54,683 nt of DNA from Alphaproteobacteria bacterium (GTDB taxonomy: Bacteria; Pseudomonadota; Alphaproteobacteria; Rhizobiales; Xanthobacteraceae), in assembly GCA_005884685.1 (NCBI GenBank), contig VBAH01000043.1, positions 1 to 54,683 on the forward strand. Direction: 5' to 3'. A program made the translations under genes and the position numbers. Positions 7,984 through 16,113 of the stretch are shown here, piece after piece (positions within the stretch are counted from its first letter, which is position 1; every line of letters begins with the position of its first letter). The notes under the pieces were generated by a model. The model saw only the letters and a list, made by a program, of their open reading frames with translations, ran no database searches and was not told the origin of the DNA.

Positions 7984-9200
7984 CAGAAATCCATCTCGAG
8001 AATGTAGAGCCCGCCGATGTGACGGTCCACCGTGTAGACGATCCCGCGCTCGTCCACGAACACGTCGTTGAGCTGGATCGTGCCGCGCGGGGCCAACGGC
8101 GGCGCCTTCGGCACGAAGGTGCCGACTTCCCGTGGCTGATACGGGTTGGAGATGTCGTAGGCGCGCAAGCCGCCGTTGAAGAACGTGCCGATGATGATCG
8201 TGTCGGACTGCCAGGAGGTCGGCAGCGGCACGTTCTCGTGAATGTTGTGTGCGCCGAAACGCCCGCCCGCATGCGCGAACGCATCGTAGGGCAGCGGGCA
8301 GGTCGCGATCGGCACCGGATTGGTTTCGTCGCGCGCATCGAGGATCCACACGAGCTTCGGCCAGTCGTCGGCGTCGTCCACGACCGACTCGTCGGTGACG
8401 ACGAACAGGTTGCGCGTAAACAGCGGCAGCACCGTGTGGGTGAAGCCGTGATAGGGCGGCGAGTTGTCCCAGCGGCACAAGGGTTTTGGGTGCGCCTTGT
8501 CGGAGATGTCGAGCACGAACATGCCGGCGTCGATATAGCCGAGGTAGCAGCGGTCGGGCCGCTGCGGATAGACGTTGGTGTTGTGCGCACGCATGCCCAT
8601 GTCGAGGATCGGCGATTTGTGCCGGGTGGGCTGCGGCTCGGCATCGCCGACGCGCGTGCCCGGCATCCACCAGCGTCCGACTTCCTTTGGCGCTGAAGCA
8701 TTGCGCACGTCGAAGATCTGGTAGCACTGATCGTCGAGCTGGTTGTGCGTGACGAAGTCCGCCGCGCCGGACGCCATGTGCACGTACTCGCCGTCGCAGA
8801 ACCAGAGCTGGTGCACGCCGCGGGATTTCTCGCCCGAGCGGTCGACGAATGCGATCGACCTCGGCTGCTCCGGCACCGAGATGTCGAACAGCTCGAATCC
8901 CGCCGGCTTCTGGCCCGGCTGCTGACATTGATACGCGACCGCCATGATGTCGCCGACGACTTCGAGCGAGTTCGAGCGCATGTAGGCCTGCGGCAGCTCG
9001 GTCTGCACCACGATTTTCGGCTTGCGCGGGTCGGACACATCGACCGCGGTGAAGTTCTTCGGCGCACTCTCGTGCGCGAGCCAGATGATGCGCCGGCCAT
9101 CCTTGGCGATCTGGATCGACATGCCCTCGCCCATGCCGCCGAAGCCCTCGAGCGCGTGATGGGCGAGGAGCTTGAAATTCCATTCGATCTGGTCGGGCAT
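7983..9200 (-). CDS. LVIVD-repeat beta-propeller protein
   Basis: This protein of 405 residues contains repeated short blades of LVIVD type (FTAVDVSDPRKPKIV, FELFDISVPEQPRSI, YQIFDVRNASAPKEV, MFVLDISDKAHPKPL, LRAYDISNPYQPREV, LYILEMDF), consistent with a six- or seven-bladed propeller. No signal peptide is visible. Several His residues sit in conserved-looking loops (MRAHNTNVYP, HGFTHTVLP, GAHNIHEN) and could bind a metal. The start at 9200 is an ATG opening MPDQIEWNFKLLAHH. It is coupled (TGATG) to the shrunken CobW-like gene, suggesting the two proteins work together. The molecular function is unknown. Confidence 0.75.
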   Translation of the reverse strand: MPDQIEWNFKLLAHHALEGFGGMGEGMSIQIAKDGRRIIWLAHESAPKNFTAVDVSDPRKPKIVVQTELPQAYMRSNSLEVVGDIMAVAYQCQQPGQKPAGFELFDISVPEQPRSIAFVDRSGEKSRGVHQLWFCDGEYVHMASGAADFVTHNQLDDQCYQIFDVRNASAPKEVGRWWMPGTRVGDAEPQPTRHKSPILDMGMRAHNTNVYPQRPDRCYLGYIDAGMFVLDISDKAHPKPLCRWDNSPPYHGFTHTVLPLFTRNLFVVTDESVVDDADDWPKLVWILDARDETNPVPIATCPLPYDAFAHAGGRFGAHNIHENVPLPTSWQSDTIIIGTFFNGGLRAYDISNPYQPREVGTFVPKAPPLAPRGTIQLNDVFVDERGIVYTVDRHIGGLYILEMDF

Positions 9201-9210
9201 TCACGTCTCC

Positions 9211-9241
9211 GTCAGCCCGTCGAAGACAGGCGCAAACACCC
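9211..9241. repeat. Remnant of a family B palindromic element
   Basis: The phrase around CCGTCGAAGACAGGCGCAAA resembles the central part of the complete family B copy at 36989-37110 (CCGTCGAAGACGGGCGTAAA). Only this fragment is present, without arms. It lies between the VOC gene and the beta-propeller gene. Confidence 0.45.
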
Positions 9242-9627
9242 TATGCCTTGGGCTCGCGATGCGCCGCGCAGATCTTGTTGCCAGCCGGGTCACGCAGGTA
9301 GGCCAGATAAATCCTTCCGGCGGCGCCCTGACGCCAGCCGGGCGGGTCCTCGATGCTCTTGCCGCCGTTTGCGACGCCGGCGTCGTGGAAGGCCTTGGCC
9401 TGCTCGGGGCCCATACACGCAAAGCCGATGGTCCCGCCGTTGGCGTGGCACGCCTCATTTCCGTCGATCGGCTTGGTGATGCCGAACGCGCCCGTCTTCG
9501 TTCGATAGAAAACGCGCCCCTTCGGATCAAACTGGCCGGCCGGTACGCCGATGGCGCCGAGCACGGCGTCGTAGAATGTCTTGGACGCCTCAATATCCTT
9601 GGCGCCAACCATCACGTGCGTGAACAT
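9241..9627 (-). CDS. VOC (glyoxalase/bleomycin-resistance) family protein
   Basis: This is a single-domain vicinal-oxygen-chelate protein of 128 residues. It opens MFTHVMVGAKDIEASKTFYD, the typical first beta-alpha unit with a metal-ligand-type His at position 4. Near the end it has IYLAYLRDPAGNKICAAH, the usual second module. The family includes isomerases, lyases and dioxygenases. The start at 9627 is supported by AGGAGAGGAAGAG just upstream. It sits between the importer's binding protein and the beta-propeller gene on the same strand. The substrate cannot be inferred. Confidence 0.85.
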   Translation of the reverse strand: MFTHVMVGAKDIEASKTFYDAVLGAIGVPAGQFDPKGRVFYRTKTGAFGITKPIDGNEACHANGGTIGFACMGPEQAKAFHDAGVANGGKSIEDPPGWRQGAAGRIYLAYLRDPAGNKICAAHREPKA

Positions 9628-9701
9628 CTCTTCCTCTCCTGGGCAGTTGATTGGGAAACAATGGCCGGAGGCCGTGGGCCGAGCAAGTACCGGCCTGCCT
9701 G

Positions 9702-10685
9702 CTACGCCCCCGCCCTTGCCTTCTCCATGAAGTCCGGCCGCAGCGCCTTGCCCCAGTCCGGGATCGCGGCGATCTTCTTCTCCTTCAACAGGATCTCGGC
9801 CTGCTCCTGCATGTAGGGCTTGAGATCGGACGGGAAGCCCGGGTCGACATCCACGGTGCTCATCGCCTTGCGGAACGTGTCCTGCGACATCGAATAGCCT
9901 TTCGAGGTGTAGAACGAATAGATCGCGTCGGCGACCTTGTTGGGTTCGCTCTTGAAGTCCCTGGCAACGTCCAGCCAGGCCTTCAGGTAAGCGACCACCG
10001 TGTCCGGACTCTTCGCGATGAAGTCGGGCGTCGCCGCCATGAACACCGGCATCTTGTCGACGTCCCAGTAGTTCATGATCTTGACGGCGAGCCCGTCGGC
10101 TTCGGCAATCGCGTTGTACGGCTCGACGTTCACCATCGCGTCCACGGTTTTCGCCGATAGCGCGGTGATCATGTCGTTCACGTTCATGCGCACTTCTTGG
10201 TAGTCGCCCTTCTTCAGGCCATGCGACGGCGCGATCTGGTCGACGAAGATGTTGCCGACCGAGGAGCCGGTCTGATTGGCGATCTTCAGCCCCTTCAGCT
10301 GTTCCATCTTGGTCAGGTTCAGATCCTTGCGCACCATCACGCTCGCGGTCTTGCCGACATGCTCGATCTGCGCGATCGCGACCAGGCCGCCTTTGTCGTG
10401 GCCGAGGATGAGCGACGGCCCCGCGTAGGTGCCGAGATCGACCTGGCGCGCCACCATCTGCTGCATGGTGAGATTGCCGGACGGCACGCCGAACTCCTCG
10501 AACTTGAGGCCGCGCTTCTCCAAAAGGCCGGAGCGCAGCAGGTAATAGGTCGGCATGCCCCACAAATTGGTTTGATAGCCCTGGCGGATCGTGATTTGCG
10601 CAGACGCACCGCGCGGCGCGAGCGCCGCGGTCAGCAGCGCGCCGCTTGCAGCGAGATAATGCCGGCGGGACATCTGCATCGTCAT
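9702..10685 (-). CDS. ABC transporter substrate-binding protein, NMT1/SsuA type
   Basis: This periplasmic binding protein of 327 residues belongs to the NMT1/THI5-like class that serves sulfonate, nitrate, taurine, pyrimidine-precursor and aromatic-acid importers. The N-terminus has a signal with paired Arg (MSRRHYLAAS) and a likely cleavage after GASA near residue 29. Family features include YQTNLWGMPTYYLLRSGLLE, MQQMVARQVDLGTYAGPS and VGNIFVDQIAPSHGL. Its start overlaps the ATPase stop by four bases (ATGA), so the two are cotranslated. Matching permeases lie at 14380-15968 on the same strand, separated by catabolic genes, so the importer operon appears to have been interrupted or assembled around the enzymes. 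Confidence 0.92.
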   Translation of the reverse strand: MTMQMSRRHYLAASGALLTAALAPRGASAQITIRQGYQTNLWGMPTYYLLRSGLLEKRGLKFEEFGVPSGNLTMQQMVARQVDLGTYAGPSLILGHDKGGLVAIAQIEHVGKTASVMVRKDLNLTKMEQLKGLKIANQTGSSVGNIFVDQIAPSHGLKKGDYQEVRMNVNDMITALSAKTVDAMVNVEPYNAIAEADGLAVKIMNYWDVDKMPVFMAATPDFIAKSPDTVVAYLKAWLDVARDFKSEPNKVADAIYSFYTSKGYSMSQDTFRKAMSTVDVDPGFPSDLKPYMQEQAEILLKEKKIAAIPDWGKALRPDFMEKARAGA

Positions 10686-11461
10686 GGCGTTCCTCCGTTG
10701 GCGTCGACCTTTGCGGCTTGCCCCAGATGATTCAACAGCTCTTTCTGATACTCAAGGAATTCCACGCTCAAGGGATCGCGCGGGCGCGGCAGCGCGACCT
10801 GGACGTAAGCCTTCACCCTGCCGGGGTGCGGCGTCATCACGATCACGCGGTCCGCGAGATACACGGCCTCCGCGACATTGTGCGTCACGTAGATCACGGT
10901 CTTGCGCGTCTCGCGCCACACGTCGGCGAGCAGGCGCTGCATGTCGTCGCGGGTGAGCGCGTCGAGCGCCGCGAACGGTTCGTCCATCAGCAGCACGGAC
11001 GGATTGTAGGCGAGCGCGCGCGCGATCGCGACGCGCTGCTGCATGCCGCCGGAAAGATGATGCGGATAGGAATCGGTGAATTTTTCCAGCTTCACCAGCC
11101 GCAACTGGTTGCGCGCGATCTCCTCGCGCTCGGCCTTGCCGACGCCCTTCATCTCCAGCCCGAAGGTGACGTTGCCGAGTGCGGTGCGCCACGGGAAAAG
11201 CTGCGCGAAATCCTGAAACACCACGCCGCGGTCGAGGCCGTGACCGTTCACCGGCTTGCCGCCGATGCGGATCTCGCCCGCAGTCGGCGTCAGGAAGCCG
11301 GCGATCAGGTTCAGCAGCGTCGACTTGCCGCAGCCGGATGGTCCCACGATGCAAAGGAACTCGGATTGCTCGATCTCGAAGCTTGCGGCCTGCACGCCCG
11401 CGACACGGCCCGCGGGCGTGTCGTAGGCGAGCGAAACATCGCGAACTTCAATGTGCGGCAT
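10682..11461 (-). CDS. ABC transporter ATP-binding protein, SsuB/TauB type
   Basis: This is the importer ATPase, 259 residues. Walker A GPSGCGKST is at 40-48, the Q-loop Gln at 83 (VVFQDFAQLFPWRT), signature LSGGMQQRVAIARAL from 136, Walker B LLMDEP at 157-162 and the switch His at 194 (YVTHNVAEAV). The FPWRT phrase after the Q-loop and the absence of a TOBE extension fit the nitrate/sulfonate/taurine class. It is followed by the binding protein with a four-base overlap. About 80 bases separate it from the crotonase gene upstream in the same direction, so a single long transcript is plausible. Confidence 0.95.
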   Translation of the reverse strand: MPHIEVRDVSLAYDTPAGRVAGVQAASFEIEQSEFLCIVGPSGCGKSTLLNLIAGFLTPTAGEIRIGGKPVNGHGLDRGVVFQDFAQLFPWRTALGNVTFGLEMKGVGKAEREEIARNQLRLVKLEKFTDSYPHHLSGGMQQRVAIARALAYNPSVLLMDEPFAALDALTRDDMQRLLADVWRETRKTVIYVTHNVAEAVYLADRVIVMTPHPGRVKAYVQVALPRPRDPLSVEFLEYQKELLNHLGQAAKVDANGGTP

Positions 11462-11543
11462 CGGCGTTTCCGGGAGGATTTTCTTTTTGTCGATAGCACG
11501 GATCTCAATATGGCGCCTCAGGATGAGGTCGGCGGGTGTTGCG

Positions 11544-12344
11544 TCAGCCCGTGTCCCACCGCCCGGCGCGCTTCTCGGCGAATGAGGCGAGCCCTTCGCC
11601 CGCTTCGGCGGATTGGCGCTTGGCCGAATGTCTCTCGACCAGCGCGGTGAACGCGCGCTCGTCGAGGTCGGCCCAAGCCGATTTCATGATCCACGCCTTG
11701 GTCTGCGCGATCGCGTCGGGACCGTTCGCCAGCAGATGGCCCACCATGTGCGCGCCCTCCGCCTCCAGCGCGGCGAGCGGCACCACCTTGTGCGCCAGTC
11801 CGATACGCACCGCTTCGTGCGCGTCGAAGCGTTCGCCCGTGAGCGCATAGCGGCGCAGCTGACGCACGCCGATCGCGTCGGCGAGCTGCGGGATGATGAT
11901 CGAGGCGTGCAGCCCCCAGCGCACCTCGGCGATCGAGAACACCGCGTTGTCTGCCGCGAGCACGATGTCGCAGGCCGCAATCATGCCGGTGCCGCCGCCG
12001 AAGCAGCCGCCATGGACGAGGGCGAGCGTCGGCACCGGCGCCATATTCAGCCGCTGCACCGCCTCTGCGGTCGCGCGCGACACGCGCAGGTTCTCGCCGG
12101 CTGAGGACTTGCGCACCGCGTTGATCCATCTGAGATCGGCGCCGGCCTGGAAATGCTTGCCGCTGCCCGTGAGCACGACCGCGCGCAGACCCTTCTCCTG
12201 TCCAAGCGCATCGAGTGCGGCGAGCAGCCCGTCGATCATCGCGCCGTCATAGGCGTTGTTCACCTCAGGGCGGTTGAGCGTGACGGTCGCGACGCCGCGC
12301 ACGTCGACGTCCCACAGGACCGGGCCGTTCGTGTTGGACGTCAT
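11544..12344 (-). CDS. Enoyl-CoA hydratase/isomerase family protein (LiuC-like)
   Basis: This is a crotonase-fold protein of 266 residues. The oxyanion-hole segments are visible as KHFQAGADL and HGGCFGGGTGMIAACD. The second catalytic Glu position is kept (SIAEVRWGL), but the first Glu of mitochondrial enoyl-CoA hydratase is Gly here. That pattern, GGGxGxxAACD followed by EVRxGL, is common in the 3-methylglutaconyl-CoA/isohexenylglutaconyl-CoA hydratase branch, so a branched or glutaconyl-like CoA substrate is possible. The start at 12344 overlaps the cupin stop by four bases (ATGA). It belongs to the cluster with the RuBisCO-like protein. Confidence 0.88.
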   Translation of the reverse strand: MTSNTNGPVLWDVDVRGVATVTLNRPEVNNAYDGAMIDGLLAALDALGQEKGLRAVVLTGSGKHFQAGADLRWINAVRKSSAGENLRVSRATAEAVQRLNMAPVPTLALVHGGCFGGGTGMIAACDIVLAADNAVFSIAEVRWGLHASIIIPQLADAIGVRQLRRYALTGERFDAHEAVRIGLAHKVVPLAALEAEGAHMVGHLLANGPDAIAQTKAWIMKSAWADLDERAFTALVERHSAKRQSAEAGEGLASFAEKRAGRWDTG

Positions 12345-12838
12345 GTGCGCGGCTTGCCGTCGAGGAACGCCGCGATCGCGGGATTGCGGCGCAGCCGCGC
12401 CACGTCGTCGGCGGTCGGCAGTTGCGGCTTGTCGCGCTCGGCATTGACCATGCAAAGAAAGCCGAGCGGCTCGTCCGTGGTGGCGCGAAACTGGTGCCAG
12501 GTCATCGGCGGCACTGAGACGAGATCGCGCGTCTCGAGCCGCTTCACCTCGTCGCCGACGAGGCAATGCCCGCGCCCGCGCAGGACCAGCACGCCGTGCA
12601 TGTGCTCGTGCCGCTCCAGCGTGGAGAAACCGCCCGGCGCCACCTCGAAATAACGCAGTTCGCCCGCCATCTTGGGGTCGGAGAACAGCACCTGCCGCGT
12701 GATCGTCTTGTAGAGCGCGCGCTCGTCTTCTTTGTAGGGACGCTGCTCGACGCCTTGCCAGCCGAAGGCGGCCGTCGCGGCGCGGTGCGCGACGCGAGCC
12801 GGCGCCTCACCATGAGGCCTGGCCTGTACCTTCGGCAT
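12341..12838 (-). CDS. Cupin-domain protein
   Basis: This protein of 165 residues has a single cupin barrel in its middle and C-terminal half. Motif 1 is seen as ERHEHMHGVLVLRGRG, with the HxH pair and an extra His, but without the Glu usual a few residues later. Motif 2 is VPPMTWHQF. Cupins of this size include dioxygenases, isomerases and sugar-binding proteins. Its start lies 32 bases inside the end of the RuBisCO-like gene, and its stop overlaps the next start (ATGA), so the three genes are tightly coupled. It may act on the same carbon skeleton. The exact reaction is unknown. Confidence 0.82.
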   Translation of the reverse strand: MPKVQARPHGEAPARVAHRAATAAFGWQGVEQRPYKEDERALYKTITRQVLFSDPKMAGELRYFEVAPGGFSTLERHEHMHGVLVLRGRGHCLVGDEVKRLETRDLVSVPPMTWHQFRATTDEPLGFLCMVNAERDKPQLPTADDVARLRRNPAIAAFLDGKPRT

Positions 12839-13934
12839 ACTGATAATCCTTGACCTTGCTGACGAACGCCGCGGTTTCCTCGCTCAACCGTTCGCCCGCA
12901 TCGAGTAGGGCACCGCCGATCAGCAACATGACCTCGGCTCCGTAGAAATCAAGCATCTCGGCGACGCGGTCCGTCGTCATGCCGCCGGCCGGAACCGGAA
13001 TTGTGCCCTCGCGGCCATGCCATGGCGCGCGCGCGGCTTCGGCAAGGCGCCGGCAGGTCTGCGGCGAATAGCCGAAGCGCCCGCCGTGGTTGGGAAAGAT
13101 CACGGCGTCGGCGCCGAGCATGCGGAAGATCTTGCCGAACAGCAGCGCCGGGTCGATCCGCGCCGCACCCGAGAGTGCGGGATGCGCGAAGAACGCGACG
13201 TCAGGATTCTCGCGCACGAGGCGCGAGAAATTCGACAGCCCGATGATCATGGGCTGCACCATGACGGTGTCGACGCCGCTATTTTTAGCGGCGGCTATTT
13301 GCGCGCGCAGCATATCGAGATCGCCGGTGATGCTCGGAACGTAGCGCGCGCGATGTCCGGTTTCGCGCTCGACCACCGTCAATGCCGCCGCCACCGCTGC
13401 GATCCGCGCCATGTATGGCGAGTAGGCCTGGTCGGCGAGGCCGTGGTCGTCCTTGATGAAATCGATACCGCCGCGGGCAAAGCGCGCCGCCAGCTCGGCG
13501 AGCTTCGCCGGCGCCAAGCCCTGGGGCTTCAGGGCTGTGCAGGTAAACGCCCGGCCCTTGATGCCGGTGCGCCGGCGCAGGCCCGCCAGACCGCACCGCG
13601 GCCCGCCGAAGCCGCGCACCAGCGCGCCGGGAAATTCCGCATCGTAGAGCGTCACGTCGTCCTGCAGCGACGTGTTGCCGAACAGCATGTTCACGAGCTG
13701 CCCTGGATCGTCGCCGGCGGTGGCGGCGGCGAGACCGATGCGCACGGCGAACAGGCCGTTTCCCGTGTCGGCGATGTCCTCGACCTTGCCGACGACCTCG
13801 TTGAGGATGTCCGCATCATCGATCGCCGAGAGCGGCATCTCGACGCTCTGCTCGACCGCGATGGCCTGCGCGCGCGACTCAATGGCGCGCGCGTCGGAGC
13901 GGACGTGATAGATCGCGGTGAGCCGGGACGACAC
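12807..13934 (-). CDS. RuBisCO-like protein (form IV type)
   Basis: This protein of 375 residues has the RuBisCO large-subunit fold: an N-terminal ferredoxin-like domain (LTAIYHVRS..., EQSVEMPL) and a C-terminal TIM barrel. The Lys175 equivalent is kept at 136 (TALKPQGL), but the second Lys of KPK is Gln. The carbamate lysine is Lys161 in FIKDDHG, where the usual metal-ligand Glu is His164. The loop-6 Lys is missing (NHGGRFGYSP), and the phosphate-site Ser is Ala (VPAGGM). These losses exclude true carboxylase activity and indicate an enolase/isomerase-type RuBisCO-like protein. No other methionine-salvage gene is nearby. The GTG start at 13934 is chosen because the family N-terminus begins there, though no clear ribosome-binding site is visible. 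Confidence 0.9.
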   Translation of the reverse strand: MSSRLTAIYHVRSDARAIESRAQAIAVEQSVEMPLSAIDDADILNEVVGKVEDIADTGNGLFAVRIGLAAATAGDDPGQLVNMLFGNTSLQDDVTLYDAEFPGALVRGFGGPRCGLAGLRRRTGIKGRAFTCTALKPQGLAPAKLAELAARFARGGIDFIKDDHGLADQAYSPYMARIAAVAAALTVVERETGHRARYVPSITGDLDMLRAQIAAAKNSGVDTVMVQPMIIGLSNFSRLVRENPDVAFFAHPALSGAARIDPALLFGKIFRMLGADAVIFPNHGGRFGYSPQTCRRLAEAARAPWHGREGTIPVPAGGMTTDRVAEMLDFYGAEVMLLIGGALLDAGERLSEETAAFVSKVKDYQYAEGTGQASW

Positions 13935-14012
13935 GACGGCAGGTTAGCGGGGTAGGACGCAATAGCGAAAGCGTATTGCGCCAAGGGGCAGAATACGCTG
14001 TGCGAATCCGCT

Positions 14013-14264
14013 CTACCCGATGGCGCGGCGCGGCATCACGACCGGCTGGCGCGCCGCGCGCCAGTAGCGCCGCACCACGTCCGCCACGATGGTGGCGGCA
14101 ACCGCACAGGCGGTGACCGTCAGCAGCATCACCATGCTGACCAGCGCGAGGCTGACCACAAAGAGAAGGGGCAGGGCGATCACCGGCGCCAGCACGATGG
14201 CGTCGAACAGGCTGAGCCTGATGGCGCTGCGGCGCAAGTCCGTTGTGGCGCGTCGGCGAAGCAT
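14013..14264 (-). CDS. Small two-helix membrane protein, unknown function
   Basis: This short gene encodes 83 residues. A basic N-terminus (MLRRRATTDLRRS) is followed by two hydrophobic stretches, roughly residues 20-40 and 43-62, separated only by a short turn, then a basic tail. That topology would place both ends in the cytoplasm. A strong GGGAGGA lies 9 bases upstream of the ATG, supporting translation. It sits in a 445-base space between the permease and RuBisCO-like genes and reads in the same direction. No family is recognised. Confidence 0.5.
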   Translation of the reverse strand: MLRRRATTDLRRSAIRLSLFDAIVLAPVIALPLLFVVSLALVSMVMLLTVTACAVAATIVADVVRRYWRAARQPVVMPRRAIG

Positions 14265-14379
14265 GCGACGGATCCTCCCGGATGACGGTGTCGCTTTCGT
14301 GGCAACACCCTAATGGCCGCAGCCGTTCCCGCAAGATAGGCGATTCGCCTAATTCCTGCGACCCGATAGTCGTAGAGCA

Positions 14380-15162
14380 TTATGCTTTCGTATCCCTTAC
14401 CATGCCCCAGCGCGTTACCGTCGCGCGCTCGAGCGATCCAAACACCAGCCGCTCGAAGAAGAAACCTATGGCACCGATCACGGCCAGAGACGCGAGCATC
14501 AGGTCGGTGTTGAGAAATTCCTTGGCATCGAAAATCACCCAGCCGAGCCCCCAGTCTGAGGCAGCGAGCATTTCGGCCCCGACCACCGCGATCCAGGCGC
14601 GCAGGAAGGCCTGGCGCAGGCCGGTGATGATGAAGGGCGAGGCCCCAGGGATGATCACCTTCCAGAACAGCGCGTTCTCGTTTGCTCCCATCGCGCCCGC
14701 GGCGCGCAGCCACAGCGGGTTCACGGCGCGCACGCCGGTCCAGGCGTTGAGCAGCATCGGAAAGAGCGCCGCGTAAAACACGATTAAAATCGAGACGGTG
14801 TTGCCGAGCCCGAACCAGAGAATGAACACCGGAACCCAGGCTAGCGACGGTATCGGCATCAGTGCGCTCGCGAGCGGGAGAATGAAATTCTCCACCGCGC
14901 GGAACCGGCCCATCAGAATACCCAGCGGGATCCCGGCCACGATGGCAAGCGAGAGGCCAAACATCACCCGGTAGAGCGTGCTCGCGGCGTGCCCGATCAT
15001 CGTGCCGTCGGCGAGCGCGTTGACGAGCGCATTTGCCACCTTCGGCAGCGTCGGCATCAGGGCCGGGGCAAACCATCCCGAGCGCGCCAGCGCTTCATAC
15101 ACGACGGCAGCCAGCAGCAGCGTGACCGCGGCGCGCGACCAGGAGCGCATCCGGTCGCTCAT
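14380..15162 (-). CDS. ABC transporter permease, SsuC/TauC type (second)
   Basis: This inner-membrane permease of 260 residues has about six hydrophobic segments and one BPD_transp_1 domain. The ATPase-contact EAA-like loop is visible near residue 160 (LRAAGAMGANENALFWKVIIPGA, read in part). PIPSLAWVPVFILWFGLG near residue 105 is diagnostic of the nitrate/sulfonate/taurine family. The start at 15162 overlaps the stop of the preceding permease by four bases (ATGA). It is paralogous to that permease, so the importer probably uses a heterodimeric pore. ATPase and binding protein are 3-5 kb further on in the same direction. Confidence 0.9.
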   Translation of the reverse strand: MSDRMRSWSRAAVTLLLAAVVYEALARSGWFAPALMPTLPKVANALVNALADGTMIGHAASTLYRVMFGLSLAIVAGIPLGILMGRFRAVENFILPLASALMPIPSLAWVPVFILWFGLGNTVSILIVFYAALFPMLLNAWTGVRAVNPLWLRAAGAMGANENALFWKVIIPGASPFIITGLRQAFLRAWIAVVGAEMLAASDWGLGWVIFDAKEFLNTDLMLASLAVIGAIGFFFERLVFGSLERATVTRWGMVRDTKA

Positions 15163-15968
15163 GCCATCATCCCCCAGCGCACCACGGTGAAGTTCTCCAG
15201 CCGCTGGAACACGAGCTTCTCGAGCGCCAGCCCGATGATCGCGATCACCGCCACGCCGGCGAGCATCACGTCCATGTTGAGGAACTCGCGCGCGCCGAAG
15301 ATCATCCAGCCCAGTCCCCATGGCACGGCGGCGAGCATCTCGACGCCCACCAGGATACGCCACGCCTGCGCGAGGCCGAGCCGCAGGCCGGTGAGGATGT
15401 AGGGGAGCGCGCCGGGCAGGATGACGTAGCGGAACAGGCGCCGATTGTCCGCGCCCATTGCCTGCGCGGAGCGCACCCAGATTTCCTTCACGGCCTTCAC
15501 GCCGGTCCAGGTGTTGAAGACGACCGGGAAGGCCGACACGAAGCCCACCAGCAGCACGGCGGAGGTGTTGCCGAGCCCGAACCAGAGGAGGAACAGCGGC
15601 GCGTAGGCGAGGCCGGGGATGGGCGCGCCGATGCTGACCAGCGGCAGGAAAATGTCTTCCGCGGTGCGCGAGCGGCCCATCGCGATCCCGATCGCGACAC
15701 CCGCAATTGCCGCCAGCGCGAAGCCGGCGCCGAGCCGGACCATCGTGTCGAGCGCGTGATGCGGCAGGATGCCGTTGAGCGTGAGGCGCCAGAACGCCGC
15801 CGCTATCGTTTCGAGCGTGGGAAACAGCCGCGGCGGGAAGACGCCGGCCCGCGCGACGGTCTCCCAGATCGCGCCCAGGGCCAGGAACGGAAACGCATTG
15901 CGCCAGACGACACGCCAGCGCGCTTCGCGCTGCGCGGCGGGAGTTGCGAGAATTGCCGCATCGGCCAT
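15159..15968 (-). CDS. ABC transporter permease, SsuC/TauC type (first)
   Basis: This permease of about 269 residues is a paralogue of the next gene. The family phrase PIPGLAYAPLFLLWFGLG and the EAA-like loop VRSAQAMGADNRRLFRYVILP are present, with about six membrane segments. The start is uncertain: ATG at 15968 gives MADAAILATPAAQ, another in-frame ATG lies four codons upstream at 15980, and neither has a clear ribosome-binding site. It is the first gene of the minus-strand run and is divergent from the TctC gene at 16114. The 145 bases between them must hold both promoters. Confidence 0.88.
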   Translation of the reverse strand: MADAAILATPAAQREARWRVVWRNAFPFLALGAIWETVARAGVFPPRLFPTLETIAAAFWRLTLNGILPHHALDTMVRLGAGFALAAIAGVAIGIAMGRSRTAEDIFLPLVSIGAPIPGLAYAPLFLLWFGLGNTSAVLLVGFVSAFPVVFNTWTGVKAVKEIWVRSAQAMGADNRRLFRYVILPGALPYILTGLRLGLAQAWRILVGVEMLAAVPWGLGWMIFGAREFLNMDVMLAGVAVIAIIGLALEKLVFQRLENFTVVRWGMMA

Positions 15969-16113
15969 GCGCCAGATCATGCCGGTGTGCCGGTGGAGCG
16001 GCAAGCGTTGCGCGCGTTTCCGGTGATGAAAACTCCGCTTGTTGCCGGATCGCCGGCATGCCGATAGCATCGCGCCCAAAAGCCGGGGGCGGCACAAGAA
16101 AATCGGAGGAAAC

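Noticed and set aside
12807-13934. Annotation as ribulose-bisphosphate carboxylase
   Set aside because: Key residues for carboxylation are missing (loop-6 Lys, the second Lys of KPK, a metal-ligand Glu), and no small subunit or phosphoribulokinase is nearby.
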